From positions 4,431,001-4,495,000 of the forward strand of contig CP004371.1 in assembly GCA_000597885.1 (NCBI GenBank): a stretch of DNA of 64,000 nt, read 5' to 3'. Below, in pieces: positions 24,886 through 35,338 of this stretch. Positions within the stretch are counted from its first letter, which is position 1. Each line of letters starts with the position of its first letter. The notes beneath the pieces were generated by a model. The model did no database searches, was not told the origin of the DNA, and was given only the letters and a program-made list of their open reading frames with translations. The translations under genes and the position numbers were made by a program. The DNA is from Flammeovirgaceae bacterium 311. GTDB lineage: Bacteria; Bacteroidota; Bacteroidia; Cytophagales; Cyclobacteriaceae.

Positions 24886-27795
24886 TTAAGCACTTACTTC
24901 TTCCTGCTGGTCCTGCTCCTCGTAAGCCGAAACAGGAATACAGCTGCACATCAGGTTACGGTCGCCATAGGCGCTGTCTACCCGGCGTACACTTGGCCAG
25001 AATTTGTTCTCACGCGTGTAGGGTAGTGGGTAAGCAGCTTTTTCGCGGCTGTAGGGCTGGCTCCACTCACTGCTCATAATCATGGCGGCAGTGTGCGGTG
25101 CATGCTTCAGCACATTCTGCTGTGCATCGGCCTGCCCGCTTTCAATTTCACGAATTTCTTCGCGAATGCTGATCAGGGCATCGCAGAAGCGATCCAGCTC
25201 GGCTACACTCTCACTCTCGGTAGGCTCAATCATAAGTGTACCCGCAACAGGGAAGCTAACGGTGGGGGCGTGGAAGCCGTAATCCATCAGGCGTTTGGCA
25301 ATATCTTCTACTTCAACTCCGGCTTTTTTAAACTCGCGGCAGTCAACGATCATTTCGTGGGCGCAGCGTCCTTTGTTGTTGGTGTACAGGATCTTGTAAT
25401 GCTCACTTAGCCTTGCCTTAATATAGTTGGCATTCAGAATGGCCAGCCGGGTAGCCTGTGTAAGCCCTTCAGGGCCCATCATGCTGATGTAGGCATGGCT
25501 GATGGTCAGAATGCTGGCACTGCCCCAGGGAGCTGCCGAAACTGCCGTGATGGCACTGTCGTTGCCCATGTCTACCATCGGGCTGCCGGGCAGGAAGGGC
25601 TGCAGGTGCTGTGCTACACCAATAGGGCCCATGCCTGGTCCGCCGCCGCCGTGCGGAATGCAGAAGGTTTTATGCAGGTTCAGGTGGCAAACATCGGCAC
25701 CAATGTTAGCAGGCGAGGTTAAGCCTACCTGGGCATTCATATTGGCACCATCCATGTATACCTGTCCGCCATGCTGGTGAATGGTATCGCAAATTTCAAT
25801 GATTGATTCTTCGAACACGCCGTGCGTGGAAGGATAAGTTACCATCAGGCACGATAGTCTGTCGCTGTACTGCTGTGCCCGGGCTTTCAGATCTTCTACA
25901 TCAATATTGCCGCGCTCATCGCATTTTACTATTACAATCTGCAGGCCTGCCATGGCGGCAGAGGCAGGGTTGGTACCATGGGCCGACGAAGGAATCAGGC
26001 ACACATCGCGGTGGCCATCGCCACGGCTCTGGTGGTAGGCGCGAATCACCATAAGTCCGGCATATTCGCCCTGTGCTCCTGAATTGGGCTGCAGCGATAC
26101 GGCGGCAAAGCCCGTGATTTCAGCAAGCCAGCTTTCCAGCTCGGCAAACAGCTGGCGGTAGCCCTGGGCCTGATCTGCTGGCACAAATGGATGCAGGTTG
26201 CCCCATTCCGGCCAGGTAACAGGCTTCATTTCGGCAGTGGCATTTAGCTTCATGGTACAGCTGCCAAGCGAAATCATGCTATGTACCAGCGATAGGTCGC
26301 GGTTTTCCAGGCGCTTGATGTAGCGCAGCATTTCATGCTCGATATGGTAGCTGTTAAATACCTCGTGTTCCAGGAAGGGAGTAGTGCGCTGCAGGTTTTC
26401 CGGGAAGCTGATCTCTATGTCGGCAGCAGATAGTGCAAGCTCCTGCTTACCTGCGGCTTCGGCAAAAGCAGCCAGGATGTCTTCAGCTTCCTGCATGCGT
26501 ACGGTCTCGTCTATCGACAGCGTAACCACCAGGCTATTGGGCCGATAGTTAAAGTTAATATGGCGGCTAAGCGCAGAGTGGCGCAGCACTTCTACCATCT
26601 GTGGTGTTTCCAGTTCTACGGCCAGGGTATCGAAGAAATTCTGGTTCAGCTGTTTGTAGCCCAGCAGCTCCAGGCCTGTGTTAATCAGGCGGGCATAACC
26701 ATTGATACGGCCGGCAATTTGTTTCAGTCCCTGCGGACCATGGTATACGGCATACATACCAGCCATTACCGCCAGCAGTACCTGTGCGGTGCAAATATTA
26801 GAGGTTGCTTTTTCGCGGCGAATATGCTGCTCGCGGGTTTGCAGGGCCATGCGGTAGGCAGGGTTGCCGGCAGCATCTTTGCTTACCCCTATAATACGGC
26901 CGGGCAGCAGGCGCTTAAATTCATCTTTGGTAGCAAAATAAGCAGCATGCGGACCACCATACCCCATTGGTACACCAAAGCGCTGGGTAGTGCCTACTAC
27001 GGCATCGGCACCCATCTCGCCGGGAGGCGTTAGCAGCGTAAGTGCCAGCAGATCGGCTGCCACGCCAACCAGTACGCCTTTTTCATGGGCAGCATCGATA
27101 TAAGGGCGCAGGTCTTGTACATTGCCCCATTTGTTGGGGTATTGCAGCAGCATGCCAAACAGTGCTTCGTCATCCAGGTTGAGGTCTTCCAACTCACCAA
27201 TCACTAGCTCTATGCCCATGGGCTCTGCACGGGTTTGCAGAATATCCAGGGTTTGCAGAAAAGTATTTCTATCTACAAAAAACCTGTTAGCACTTTTCTT
27301 ATTGCCTTTGCGCAGTGCATAAAACATGCCCATGGCTTCGGCAGCAGCCGTACCTTCGTCCAGCAGGGAGGCGTTGGCAATTTCCATACCGCTAAGGTCC
27401 ATGACCAGGGTCTGGAAATTAATCAGCGCCTCCAGGCGACCCTGAGCTATTTCAGCCTGGTAAGGCGTATAGGCAGTATACCAGCCTGGATTTTCCAGAA
27501 TGTTCCGCTGAATTACGCCAGGGGTGATGGTGCCATAGTAGCCCTGCCCGATGTAGGAGTTGTAAAGCTTGTTTTTAGAAGCCAGTTTTTTGAAATCGTG
27601 CAGGAAGGTGTATTCACTTTTAGGCGCCGGGAGGTTCAGTGCTTTTTTCAGCCTGATGTTCGCCGGAATGGTCTGATCAATAAGCGCGTCCAGCGAATCG
27701 GCGCCTACTGTTTTTAGCATATGGCTAATGCCATCCCGGCCGGAGCCATTGTGGCGATCTTCAAAACGTTCAGTTTGCGAAAGCTTTATATTCAT
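24886..27795 (-). CDS. gcvP: Glycine dehydrogenase (decarboxylating), P-protein
   Basis: The P-protein decarboxylates glycine and loads the aminomethyl group on the lipoyl arm of H-protein. At 969 residues it is the one-chain form with both the N-terminal (non-catalytic type) and C-terminal (PLP) halves. Lys709 in [16 protein letters not shown] is the PLP lysine, and [15 protein letters not shown] marks the start of the catalytic half. gcvT and gcvH are not adjacent. No glycine riboswitch is recognised in the ~60-nt leader. lipA in this window makes the lipoyl group of its partner. Confidence 0.97.
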   Translation of the reverse strand: MNIKLSQTERFEDRHNGSGRDGISHMLKTVGADSLDALIDQTIPANIRLKKALNLPAPKSEYTFLHDFKKLASKNKLYNSYIGQGYYGTITPGVIQRNILENPGWYTAYTPYQAEIAQGRLEALINFQTLVMDLSGMEIANASLLDEGTAAAEAMGMFYALRKGNKKSANRFFVDRNTFLQTLDILQTRAEPMGIELVIGELEDLNLDDEALFGMLLQYPNKWGNVQDLRPYIDAAHEKGVLVGVAADLLALTLLTPPGEMGADAVVGTTQRFGVPMGYGGPHAAYFATKDEFKRLLPGRIIGVSKDAAGNPAYRMALQTREQHIRREKATSNICTAQVLLAVMAGMYAVYHGPQGLKQIAGRINGYARLINTGLELLGYKQLNQNFFDTLAVELETPQMVEVLRHSALSRHINFNYRPNSLVVTLSIDETVRMQEAEDILAAFAEAAGKQELALSAADIEISFPENLQRTTPFLEHEVFNSYHIEHEMLRYIKRLENRDLSLVHSMISLGSCTMKLNATAEMKPVTWPEWGNLHPFVPADQAQGYRQLFAELESWLAEITGFAAVSLQPNSGAQGEYAGLMVIRAYHQSRGDGHRDVCLIPSSAHGTNPASAAMAGLQIVIVKCDERGNIDVEDLKARAQQYSDRLSCLMVTYPSTHGVFEESIIEICDTIHQHGGQVYMDGANMNAQVGLTSPANIGADVCHLNLHKTFCIPHGGGGPGMGPIGVAQHLQPFLPGSPMVDMGNDSAITAVSAAPWGSASILTISHAYISMMGPEGLTQATRLAILNANYIKARLSEHYKILYTNNKGRCAHEMIVDCREFKKAGVEVEDIAKRLMDYGFHAPTVSFPVAGTLMIEPTESESVAELDRFCDALISIREEIREIESGQADAQQNVLKHAPHTAAMIMSSEWSQPYSREKAAYPLPYTRENKFWPSVRRVDSAYGDRNLMCSCIPVSAYEEQDQQEEVSA

Positions 27796-27853
27796 CGGAA
27801 CAGAAATAGAATTTCAAACGATAGAAATTGGGACAGACTGCTAAAAAGCAGTA

Positions 27854-27861
27854 CAAATCTA
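27854..27861 (-). promoter_or_regulatory. -7 box before gcvP
   Basis: TAGATTTG on the minus strand, about 58 bases before the gcvP ATG, with a T-rich TTTTTG 16 bases further upstream as a possible -33 element. Confidence 0.45.
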
Positions 27862-27913
27862 CAACATATTTAGGGAACAAAAACGCTCCCGGAAAGAAGA
27901 GAATCCTAAGAAT

Positions 27914-27961
27914 AAAAACAGAAAAGCGCCACTCCGTCAGGATAGGCGCTTTTCTGTTTTT
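27914..27961 (-). terminator. Bidirectional terminator after the small membrane protein gene
   Basis: Perfect 17-base arms AAAAACAGAAAAGCGCC (27914-27930) and its complement (27945-27961) around a 14-base loop, with T-rich flanks on both strands. Confidence 0.85.
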
Positions 27962-27974
27962 TTATGTGGGTAGA

Positions 27975-28229
27975 TCAGGGTTTACCTGTGATAGGATCTT
28001 TTGAAGAAACAGCCTTTTCAGCAGGAAACTCCTGGTGAACTGTTTCAGCATGCTTGCGGCTTTCCCAGTAAGCGGCATGATCTTCAGGCTCGTGGTGTGG
28101 AGCCTGGGGTCCGTGTACAGTGCGCACATCCAGAAAGCTAACGGCTGCAAGAAGCCCGATAAGAATGGCAACTATCCAGAAGAATAAATTTGCCCCAAAC
28201 TGTAAATATTCGGTTGCCAGTATAAACAT
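27975..28229 (-). CDS. Small single-pass membrane protein, unknown function
   Basis: An 84-residue protein. Residues ~12-34 (ANLFFWIVAILIGLLAAVSFL) are one transmembrane helix. The rest is a polar tail rich in His, Glu and Pro (GPQAPHHEPEDHAAYWESRKHAETVHQ). The His-rich tail could bind metal, but nothing proves it. It lies 158 bp downstream of the DEAD-box helicase on the same strand and ends at a strong terminator, which supports it being expressed. Confidence 0.6.
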   Translation of the reverse strand: MFILATEYLQFGANLFFWIVAILIGLLAAVSFLDVRTVHGPQAPHHEPEDHAAYWESRKHAETVHQEFPAEKAVSSKDPITGKP

Positions 28230-28387
28230 ACTTATTTCAAATGGTTAAACAACAGCTCAAAATCCGTGCGAAGTTACCTTAAATCGGGTAAAAAGCTAAG
28301 CAAAGCAGGTCATATTTATTACGCCGCTTTTAAAAAATTAACGGCAGTACGCCTGAAGGGTTACTTTTTCAGATTTGGCCCGCCAGC

Positions 28388-29773
28388 TTATCCTCTTTTC
28401 CTGCGGGCACTTTTACCCCCTTTGCCGGCTATTTTGCCGCCCTTATGTGTCTTGCTTTTAGGTCCCTTCTTCATAAACTTAGGACCTCCTGACCCAGTTT
28501 TGCCCTGCGGAGACTGACCTGGCCTTGCCTTTTTTTCGTGAAAAGCGCCTTTAAAATTCGGATCTTCCCGGCGCTTCTGCCGGTCAATCTCCCGGTCAAT
28601 GTCCTGCCGCTCTTCAAAAGGGGTTTCTTCTGCCACTACTTCAGGTGGTACTGTTTCGCGGAGAATAGACTTGTTGATCAACTCTTCAATTTTTGCAATA
28701 TGGTAAAGCTCGGCAGGGTTTACGAAGGTAATGGCCTCGCCGCTTTTTTCTGCGCGGCCGGTGCGGCCTACGCGGTGCACATAATCATCGTACACCAGGG
28801 GCAGGTCAAAATTGATCACATGGCTTACATCGGTAATATCCAGCCCGCGTGAGGCAATGTCGGTAGCCACCAGTATGTGCGAATCTCCCTCCCGGAAATC
28901 TTCCATGGCATTGTCGCGCGAGTTCTGGTCTTTGTTGGCATGCACCACACGCACGGGGGCCATTAGCTTGCGCTGCAGGTATTTGGCAATATCGGAGGCG
29001 GTTTGCCGGGTTTTGGTAAACACAATTACCCTGCTAAAGCGCTCGCGGTTCTGCAGCAGGTGCAGCAGCAGGTTTAATTTAGTTCTGGTGTTGGGTACTT
29101 CATAAATTATCTGATCGATGGTTTCGGCAGTGGTAGCCTGTGGCGCTACCTCCACCCGCTCGGGGAAGTCCAGAAAATCGCCGGCCAGCTCCACGACCCG
29201 CTCTGGCATGGTAGCCGAGAAAAGGGCGTTCTGGCGCTTGGGAGGCACTACTTCCAATATGCGGTTAATCTGGCCTTTGAAACCCATGTCCATCATTTTA
29301 TCGGCCTCATCCATAATGAAAGTTTTGATGAAACGGGGCAGGAAACCACCGGCAGCATATACATCCAGAAAGCGCTGGGGAGTGGCTACGATAATATCTA
29401 CTCCGGCAGCGGCGGCATCAACCTGAGGTTTTATGCCTTTGCCACCAATGAGGGCCAGGCAGCGCAGGTCGGTATACCTGGCCATTTGGTGTACTACCTC
29501 ATCTATCTGCATCACCAGCTCCCGGGTAGGAGCCAGGATCAGCGCCCGCGGGTGAATGTCCTGGGCATATTTAAGCTTCATTAAAATTGGCAGTACAAAG
29601 GCAGCCGTTTTTCCGGTACCCGTAGGTGCAATGCCAACAAGGTCGTGTCCCGCCAGCATCAGGGGAATGGCTTTTTCCTGAATTTCGGTGGGTTTGGTGT
29701 AGCCGGCTTCGGCAACAGCTGTTAGCAGCTGCTTATTTAGTTTAAACTGGCTAAAATCTTGGTCTTCCTGCAT
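28388..29773 (-). CDS. DEAD-box RNA helicase
   Basis: An ATP-dependent RNA helicase of 461 residues. It contains the Q motif region, Walker A APTGTGKT, Walker B DEAD (MDEADKMMD), motif III SAT (FSATMPE) and motif VI HRVGRTGRAE. A Lys/Arg/Gly-rich C-terminal tail from about residue 385 probably binds RNA. I chose the ATG at 29773 (QEDQDFSQF). An ATG six codons upstream would include the -7 box TACCTTTG in the coding region. It resembles RhlE-type helicases of ribosome assembly or cold adaptation. Confidence 0.93.
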   Translation of the reverse strand: MQEDQDFSQFKLNKQLLTAVAEAGYTKPTEIQEKAIPLMLAGHDLVGIAPTGTGKTAAFVLPILMKLKYAQDIHPRALILAPTRELVMQIDEVVHQMARYTDLRCLALIGGKGIKPQVDAAAAGVDIIVATPQRFLDVYAAGGFLPRFIKTFIMDEADKMMDMGFKGQINRILEVVPPKRQNALFSATMPERVVELAGDFLDFPERVEVAPQATTAETIDQIIYEVPNTRTKLNLLLHLLQNRERFSRVIVFTKTRQTASDIAKYLQRKLMAPVRVVHANKDQNSRDNAMEDFREGDSHILVATDIASRGLDITDVSHVINFDLPLVYDDYVHRVGRTGRAEKSGEAITFVNPAELYHIAKIEELINKSILRETVPPEVVAEETPFEERQDIDREIDRQKRREDPNFKGAFHEKKARPGQSPQGKTGSGGPKFMKKGPKSKTHKGGKIAGKGGKSARRKRG

Positions 29774-29778
29774 AGGGG

Positions 29779-29814
29779 CAAAGGTAATCAATTCAGCGGA
29801 GGTTTACCTCCGCT
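29779..29814 (-). promoter_or_regulatory. -7 box and inverted repeat upstream of the helicase
   Basis: TACCTTTG (minus, 29779-29786) lies only 5 bases before the chosen ATG, implying a leaderless or very short leader. A 9-bp inverted repeat AGCGGAGGT-TT-ACCTCCGCT (29795-29814) covers the place of the -33 element, so it looks like an operator. Confidence 0.4.
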
Positions 29815-30037
29815 ATACATATCAACAGCACAGGCCGTAAGTCTGTTTTGAAGAAGGGCCGGCAGGCCGGTGAATACATGTTATCCAGCAATACTCAATA
29901 AATCCTTATTTTAGCAACTTGCTTTCAGCAGAGAACACCATTTTTTCCAGTGTAACAGAGCAAACACTGCATCTTCTTCTACGTTTGTGTTGTTTGCGCT
30001 CCTGTGGTAGATATTGACTATAAATATTTTTTCATAT

Positions 30038-32197
30038 ATGATTTTATTAAGCGAGTTAAATTTTTCGCTGCCATTAGAAAATCCGGTACTGATATTTTCT
30101 ATCATCCTGTTCATCATTCTCTTTACCCCTATTATTCTGGCGCGCCTGCGTATTCCGCAGCTCATCGGTTTAATTCTGGCAGGTGCCCTTATCGGGCCTA
30201 ATGGTATCCATTTAATGAACCGGGACAGTAGTATTGTGCTGTTCGGAACAGTAGGCCTGCTTTACATTATGTTTCTGGCGGGGCTGGAGATTGATCTGGG
30301 AGATTTTAAAAAGAACAGCACCAAGAGTATCATCTTTGGTCTGTATACCTTTTTGATACCCATGGGGCTTGGTACCCTTGCAGGCATGTATGCGCTGGGT
30401 TTCTCGGTGCCTACCTCTGTGCTGCTGGCCAGTATGTTTGCTTCTCATACGCTTATTTCCTATCCTATTGTAAGCAAGCTGGGGGTAGCTAAGAACAGGG
30501 CTGTAAATATTACCGTGGGGGGCACCATGATTACTGATACACTGGCGCTTTTAACCCTTGCCGTTATTGCCGGGATGTCTACCGGCGAAATTTCCACAGA
30601 ATTTTGGGTACGGCTGGGGCTTTCTGTACTTGCTTTTGGCCTAATTGTACTGTTGGTTTTCCCCCTGATCGGGCGCTGGTTTTTTAAAAGGTTCGAGGAT
30701 AATATTTCTCAGTACATTTTTGTGCTGGGTATTGTGTTTATGGGCGCCTTTCTGGCCGAAGCGGCAGGTATAGAAGCTATTATTGGTGCCTTTTTAGCTG
30801 GTTTGGCCCTTAACCGCCTGATACCGCATACCTCGCCCCTCATGAACCGGATCGAGTTTGTAGGCAATGCGCTCTTTATTCCGTTTTTCCTGATTGGGGT
30901 GGGCATGCTTATTAATTTTGCTTCTTTCGTACAGGATTTTAATACCATTTTTGTGGCGGTAGTGATGACGATAGTAGCCACCGCCTCCAAATTTCTGGCT
31001 GCCTGGTTTACCCAAAAGACCTTTAAGTTTACCAGCATAGAACGGAACCTGATCTTTGGCCTCAGCAATGCTCAGGCAGCAGCAACCCTGGCAGCAGTGC
31101 TGGTAGGCTACAATATAATCCTTGGCCAAACACCAGAGGGTGATCCCATCAGGTTATTAGATGATAGTGTGCTGAACGGCACCATCCTGATGATACTGGT
31201 TACCTGTACCATTGCCTCTTTTGTAACTCAGAAGGGGGCTCAGCAGCAGGCTGATGCAGAGGCGGTAGCAGGGCCGGATGTGGAAGAAGAACTGGAAGAA
31301 CGCATCCTGATTCCGGTGAACAATCTGGAGAATGTGGAGGAGCTCATCAACCTGAGCATTACCCTGAAATCAAAGCTAAATAAAACCGGCCTTTATGCTT
31401 TAAATGTTATTGATGAAAACCAGGCAGGCGGTGTAGCTGAAAAAAATGCCAGAAAGATTCTGGAGAAGGCGGCTGTAGTAGCCGCTGCAACCGATAGCCA
31501 GGTTCAGGAACTGTTGCGTTACGACCTTAACATTGTGAACGGTATCAACAATGTGGTAAGAGAGCACAAGATTACCGATATGATCATTGGGCTCCACCAG
31601 CAGCAGGGCATCAGCGATACTTTTTTAGGAAATTTAACTGAAGGGATTTTAACAAAGTGTAATACAACCACACTTATTTATAAAGCTTTTCAGCCGCTCA
31701 CTACCATTAAGCGATACATTATTGTAGCGCCCGATCATGCCGAGCGCGAGCTGGGCTTTCCTTTCTGGCTGATCAGGGTCTGGAACATTGGTAAGAACAC
31801 AGGGGCCAAACTGGTATTCTTTGGCAGCCACAGCACCCTTGCATTTCTAAAAGAGGTACATGCCAAGCATCCCCTGGAAGCAGAGTTTCATGTTTTTACA
31901 GACTGGGGCGATTTCCTGATTCTGTCGAGGGAAGTAAAAATAGATGATAACCTGATGATTGTGATGAGCCGCAGGCATTACCCGTCTTTCAATAGTATGA
32001 TGGACAAAATTCCCAATTACCTGAACAAGTATTTTAAGGAAAACAATTTTGTTTTGGTGTACCCCATTCAGCTGGGGGTTTCCAGCGATCATGATTTAGA
32101 ATCTCAAAATGTTTCCGTTGCCGAATCGCTACTGGAGGGGCTGGAAAAGCTGGATGAATTAGGAAAGACCATCACAGGTATGTATCGCCGTGAATAA
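30038..32197 (+). CDS. Cation/proton antiporter (CPA2) with C-terminal USP-like region
   Basis: A 719-residue membrane transporter. Residues ~15-400 contain about a dozen hydrophobic helices of the Na+/H+ exchanger type (RIPQLIGLILAGALIGPNG, GIEAIIGAFLAGLALNRLIP, SNAQAAATLAAVLVGY). Residues ~420-719 form a soluble part with universal-stress-protein-like alternating strands (RILIPVNNLENVEELINLSI, IIGLHQQQ). An in-frame TTG 24 bases upstream is less likely than the ATG at 30038. Ion specificity is not evident. A second, different antiporter follows 1.3 kb downstream. Confidence 0.88.
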   Translation: MILLSELNFSLPLENPVLIFSIILFIILFTPIILARLRIPQLIGLILAGALIGPNGIHLMNRDSSIVLFGTVGLLYIMFLAGLEIDLGDFKKNSTKSIIFGLYTFLIPMGLGTLAGMYALGFSVPTSVLLASMFASHTLISYPIVSKLGVAKNRAVNITVGGTMITDTLALLTLAVIAGMSTGEISTEFWVRLGLSVLAFGLIVLLVFPLIGRWFFKRFEDNISQYIFVLGIVFMGAFLAEAAGIEAIIGAFLAGLALNRLIPHTSPLMNRIEFVGNALFIPFFLIGVGMLINFASFVQDFNTIFVAVVMTIVATASKFLAAWFTQKTFKFTSIERNLIFGLSNAQAAATLAAVLVGYNIILGQTPEGDPIRLLDDSVLNGTILMILVTCTIASFVTQKGAQQQADAEAVAGPDVEEELEERILIPVNNLENVEELINLSITLKSKLNKTGLYALNVIDENQAGGVAEKNARKILEKAAVVAAATDSQVQELLRYDLNIVNGINNVVREHKITDMIIGLHQQQGISDTFLGNLTEGILTKCNTTTLIYKAFQPLTTIKRYIIVAPDHAERELGFPFWLIRVWNIGKNTGAKLVFFGSHSTLAFLKEVHAKHPLEAEFHVFTDWGDFLILSREVKIDDNLMIVMSRRHYPSFNSMMDKIPNYLNKYFKENNFVLVYPIQLGVSSDHDLESQNVSVAESLLEGLEKLDELGKTITGMYRRE

Positions 32198-32426
32198 GGC
32201 TGTTTCTATGATCGGCACCTCCTAAAGCAGAGCATGTGGCAGCATCTATCAGCTTTGTGCTTTATTTCAGCCTGACAGACTAAAAAGATATTTTTACCTG
32301 ATACAAAAAGCCGGGAGCTACGGCCGTAAATGCTTCCAGACAAACAGAATTTTCTGCAGAGGGTTAAACAAATAGCCTGTAAGGACTCTGGCAGGTGGTA
32401 GTATCAATATTTTAATCAGGATCAGG

Positions 32427-33083
32427 ATGAAGGATTTGTTTCAGATAGAAGGTTTAATATTAGTTTTATTAGTACTGGGCTTATCCTGTAGCGAAAGGCG
32501 CAGTGAGCAGGCACAGGGAGAGGAAGTGGAACTGGCAGGCGATGAACCTGACGAGACTGCCATAACCAGCAAGCAGACAGATAGCGATTACAACCCGGCA
32601 GATACGGTGGTAACCGTTAACCGGGAGGAGCTGCAGGCTAAGCTGCACAATCATTTACTGGTACTTGTAAATACCTATCTCAAAATTGGAGAGGGATTGA
32701 TGAATAATAATACGGAGGAGGCAAAAGCCGGAGCTGAGCAGCTTGTTAATGTATTGCAGCGGCATGAACAGGAAAACATAGATTTAAATCCAGAGGTAAA
32801 GAGTTTTTACACAAATGCAGCCCACACCATGCGGCAGAGTGCCGAGAACATTTTAATTGCTAATGAAATGTGGGAGATAAGATCTGGTTTTTCTGCAATG
32901 GCACCAGCAGCCTATAAACTGGCAAAGGTGGCAGATTTTTCTGATCTGCCCCTTTATTACCAGTATTGCGGTAATGCATTAAATAATAGAGGGGCCTACT
33001 GGCTTAGCAGAAATAAAGAAATTCATAATCCATATGCAGATCAGGACATGAAAGATTGTGGCGAAACAGTTGCTGTTCTGTGA
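32427..33083 (+). CDS. DUF3347 domain lipoprotein-like protein
   Basis: A 218-residue exported protein with a hydrophobic N-terminus ending at Cys21, an imperfect lipobox. After an acidic linker, residues ~65-215 match the DUF3347 domain of Bacteroidota, a helical module often found with copper or heavy-metal efflux genes. The family's C-terminal signature is visible as YYQYCGNALNNRGAYWLS and NPYADQDMKDCG. The usual CPM and MLxCG metal-like residues are altered (CGN and MKDCG), so metal binding may be weakened. No efflux genes adjoin; it sits between two antiporters. Confidence 0.7.
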   Translation: MKDLFQIEGLILVLLVLGLSCSERRSEQAQGEEVELAGDEPDETAITSKQTDSDYNPADTVVTVNREELQAKLHNHLLVLVNTYLKIGEGLMNNNTEEAKAGAEQLVNVLQRHEQENIDLNPEVKSFYTNAAHTMRQSAENILIANEMWEIRSGFSAMAPAAYKLAKVADFSDLPLYYQYCGNALNNRGAYWLSRNKEIHNPYADQDMKDCGETVAVL

Positions 33084-33517
33084 GCTGTGGGCATGTTTAC
33101 CTGCCACAGCAATCCTGCATTTTCAAAAGAGATTTGTGCCAGACATCTCCCTTCCTGCGCTGTATGTTTGTAGGCAGTATTTCTGGTTTTACCTGCAAAT
33201 GATGTTAAGCCTGTTCGATAGGATCAATTATAATAAAATTTAAATAAGTGATTTATGAGCTACAGTTATATATGTAGTATATCCCAAGATAGATCTGCCG
33301 AACTATTTTTCAGGTATCTTCAGCAGGTACCTTCAGTCAGATAGAGAAGTCAGATAACTGCTATGGCAGTGGGTTATCTTCTTTTTATTATATTGTTTTT
33401 CTGTCGCAGCAGTATAAGAAGAATGGGAGCATCAAAAAGGAATTAGCCTTTTCTTTACTTTTACTATAGTATAGGTTTTATTCCGGGAAATTATTCATAG
33501 AGGGGCTAACTAATAAT
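33084..33517. other. AT-rich non-coding region between DUF3347 and antiporter genes
   Basis: About 430 bp. A hairpin at 33353-33378 (AGATAACTGC...GCAG-GTTATC) followed by a T-rich run looks like a terminator some 270 bp after the DUF3347 stop. A short open frame at 33058-33243 has no start context or recognisable product and is not called. Confidence 0.5.
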
Positions 33518-35338
33518 ATGGTTGAACTGGCAAGTGTTTTAGTGTTAGGTGTATTTGCACAATGGGTGGCATGGAAAATTAAAATGCCCGCAATTATTCC
33601 TTTAATTTTTATAGGTCTTTTGCTTGGCCCGGTCAGTACACTCATTACTGCTGATGGTGAAAAAATACTAAATGGTGATAGAATCTTTAAAGGAGAAATT
33701 CTTTTTGCTTTTGTTTCTCTTTCAGTAGGAATTATACTTTTTGAGGGAGGGCTAACACTTAGACTACAGGAAGTTAAAAAACTTGGAAGTGTAATCTGGC
33801 GCATTCTGACAGTTGGTGTGATGATAACACTTATTGGTGGTACCGCTGCCTCCTACTTTTTGTTAGACCTGAACATCCGGATAGCATTTCTCTTTGGCGC
33901 CCTTATCATAGTTTCCGGCCCTACGGTGGTGATGCCTATCTTGCGCAATGTGCGACCGAATCCTAGCATGAATGCTATCCTAAAATGGGAAGGTATCCTG
34001 ATAGATCCTTTGGGCGCCCTGATAGCGGTTTTAGCTTATGAATTTGTTAAAACTACCAAAACCCAGGGAGAATTTACCCTACTTGCTTTTCAGGAATTTT
34101 TCCTGACTATTGCTACTGGGGTGTTTGTAGGATTGTGCGGTGCATTTCTGTTGTACTATCTGTTACAAAAACAACGTTTGCCGGAGTATCTTAGAAATGT
34201 AGTAACACTTGGAGTAGTTGTGCTGAGCTTTACTTTTTCTGAAATGATCATGCATGAGTCTGGTCTTCTCACTGCTACCATTATGGGCATGGTAATGGCA
34301 AACATGAAAATTGAAGACCTAAAGAACATCCTTACCTTTAAGGAAGATATCAGCATCATTCTCACTTCCATTCTGTTCTTGCTATTATCTTCCCTAATTG
34401 AAATAGATCAAATCAACAAGCTAGGCTGGAATAGCCTTCTCTTGCTGGGTGTTATTATGCTTGTAATACGGCCTATAGGTATTTTTTTAAGTGCATGGGG
34501 AAGTAAGCTTAGCATTCGCGAAAAAATCTTCATTAGCTGGATTGGTCCAAAAGGAATAGTGGCAGCTGCAGTTGCCTCTGTGTTTTCTGTCCAGTTGGCA
34601 CAGGTAACTAATTTTAGTCCTGAAGAAGTTGAAGATGCGGCAATGTTGCTTCCGCTGGTGTTTATGGTAATTGTGGGTACAGTGGTAGTACAGGGATCTA
34701 GTGCCAAACTGGTAGCACGTATGCTGGGAGTACAAATGAAAAAACGTAAAGGGGTACTATTCATAGGCGCTAACAAGGCTGCCCGTTTTATTGCCCGTTT
34801 ACTGTTTGAAAATGGCGTACCTGTCATTTTAGCAGATACTTCCCGGGATAACATTGCAGAAGCAGAGCGACAGGATTTACCCGTAATAGAAGGCAATGTT
34901 TTGCATGAGCAAGCCTGGTTTGACCTTGACCTGACAGATATAGGATATTTAATGGCATTTACCCCCAGCACAGATATAAACTTGCTGGCGTGCCAGAAAT
35001 TTGCCAAAGAGTTTGGTGAAAGGCATGTGTACCGCCTTATCTCGCGTAAAGAGTTAGAAGCAAAAAACATTAGCCTGCCCAAAAACCTTCTCTTTGGCGG
35101 CAAGGCAGATTTTCATACAATGGAAACTGTAGTTAACAATATAGAAGACCTGCAGGAGGAAACATTTAATTCAGTAGCCGAATACGAGGCTTTTATGGAT
35201 CGGAATGCTGATAAAATCATTCCATTGATTATTAGAGAACCGGATGAATCTTTTCGTTTTATCAGCAATGATTCTGCCCAGGCTATCAAAGGAGATACCC
35301 TTATTTACCTGACTCACCCAAAAACTGCTGTTGAGTAA
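33518..35338 (+). CDS. Cation/proton antiporter (CPA1, NhaP-type) with TrkA-N domain
   Basis: A 606-residue transporter. Residues ~1-400 hold the Na+/H+ exchanger core (PAIIPLIFIGLLLGPVST, GALIIVSGPTVVMPILRNVRPN, WIGPKGIVAAAVASVFS). Residues ~405-530 form a Rossmann-type TrkA-N region (KGVLFIGANKAARFIARLL...VILADTSRDN), whose nucleotide loop GANKAA departs from GxGxxG. A small C-terminal domain ends the chain. The gene is visibly richer in A/T and in TTA/CTT leucine codons than most neighbours. Likely role is sodium or potassium/proton exchange for pH and salt balance. Confidence 0.88.
   Translation: MVELASVLVLGVFAQWVAWKIKMPAIIPLIFIGLLLGPVSTLITADGEKILNGDRIFKGEILFAFVSLSVGIILFEGGLTLRLQEVKKLGSVIWRILTVGVMITLIGGTAASYFLLDLNIRIAFLFGALIIVSGPTVVMPILRNVRPNPSMNAILKWEGILIDPLGALIAVLAYEFVKTTKTQGEFTLLAFQEFFLTIATGVFVGLCGAFLLYYLLQKQRLPEYLRNVVTLGVVVLSFTFSEMIMHESGLLTATIMGMVMANMKIEDLKNILTFKEDISIILTSILFLLLSSLIEIDQINKLGWNSLLLLGVIMLVIRPIGIFLSAWGSKLSIREKIFISWIGPKGIVAAAVASVFSVQLAQVTNFSPEEVEDAAMLLPLVFMVIVGTVVVQGSSAKLVARMLGVQMKKRKGVLFIGANKAARFIARLLFENGVPVILADTSRDNIAEAERQDLPVIEGNVLHEQAWFDLDLTDIGYLMAFTPSTDINLLACQKFAKEFGERHVYRLISRKELEAKNISLPKNLLFGGKADFHTMETVVNNIEDLQEETFNSVAEYEAFMDRNADKIIPLIIREPDESFRFISNDSAQAIKGDTLIYLTHPKTAVE

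Noticed and set aside
27796-27900. Glycine riboswitch before gcvP
   Set aside because: The leader to the -7 box is only about 58 nt and contains no glycine aptamer-like core; only a promoter box is seen.
33058-33243. Possible 61-residue gene downstream of the DUF3347 gene
   Set aside because: It overlaps the DUF3347 C-terminus in another frame, has no start context or homology, and lies in AT-rich intergenic DNA.
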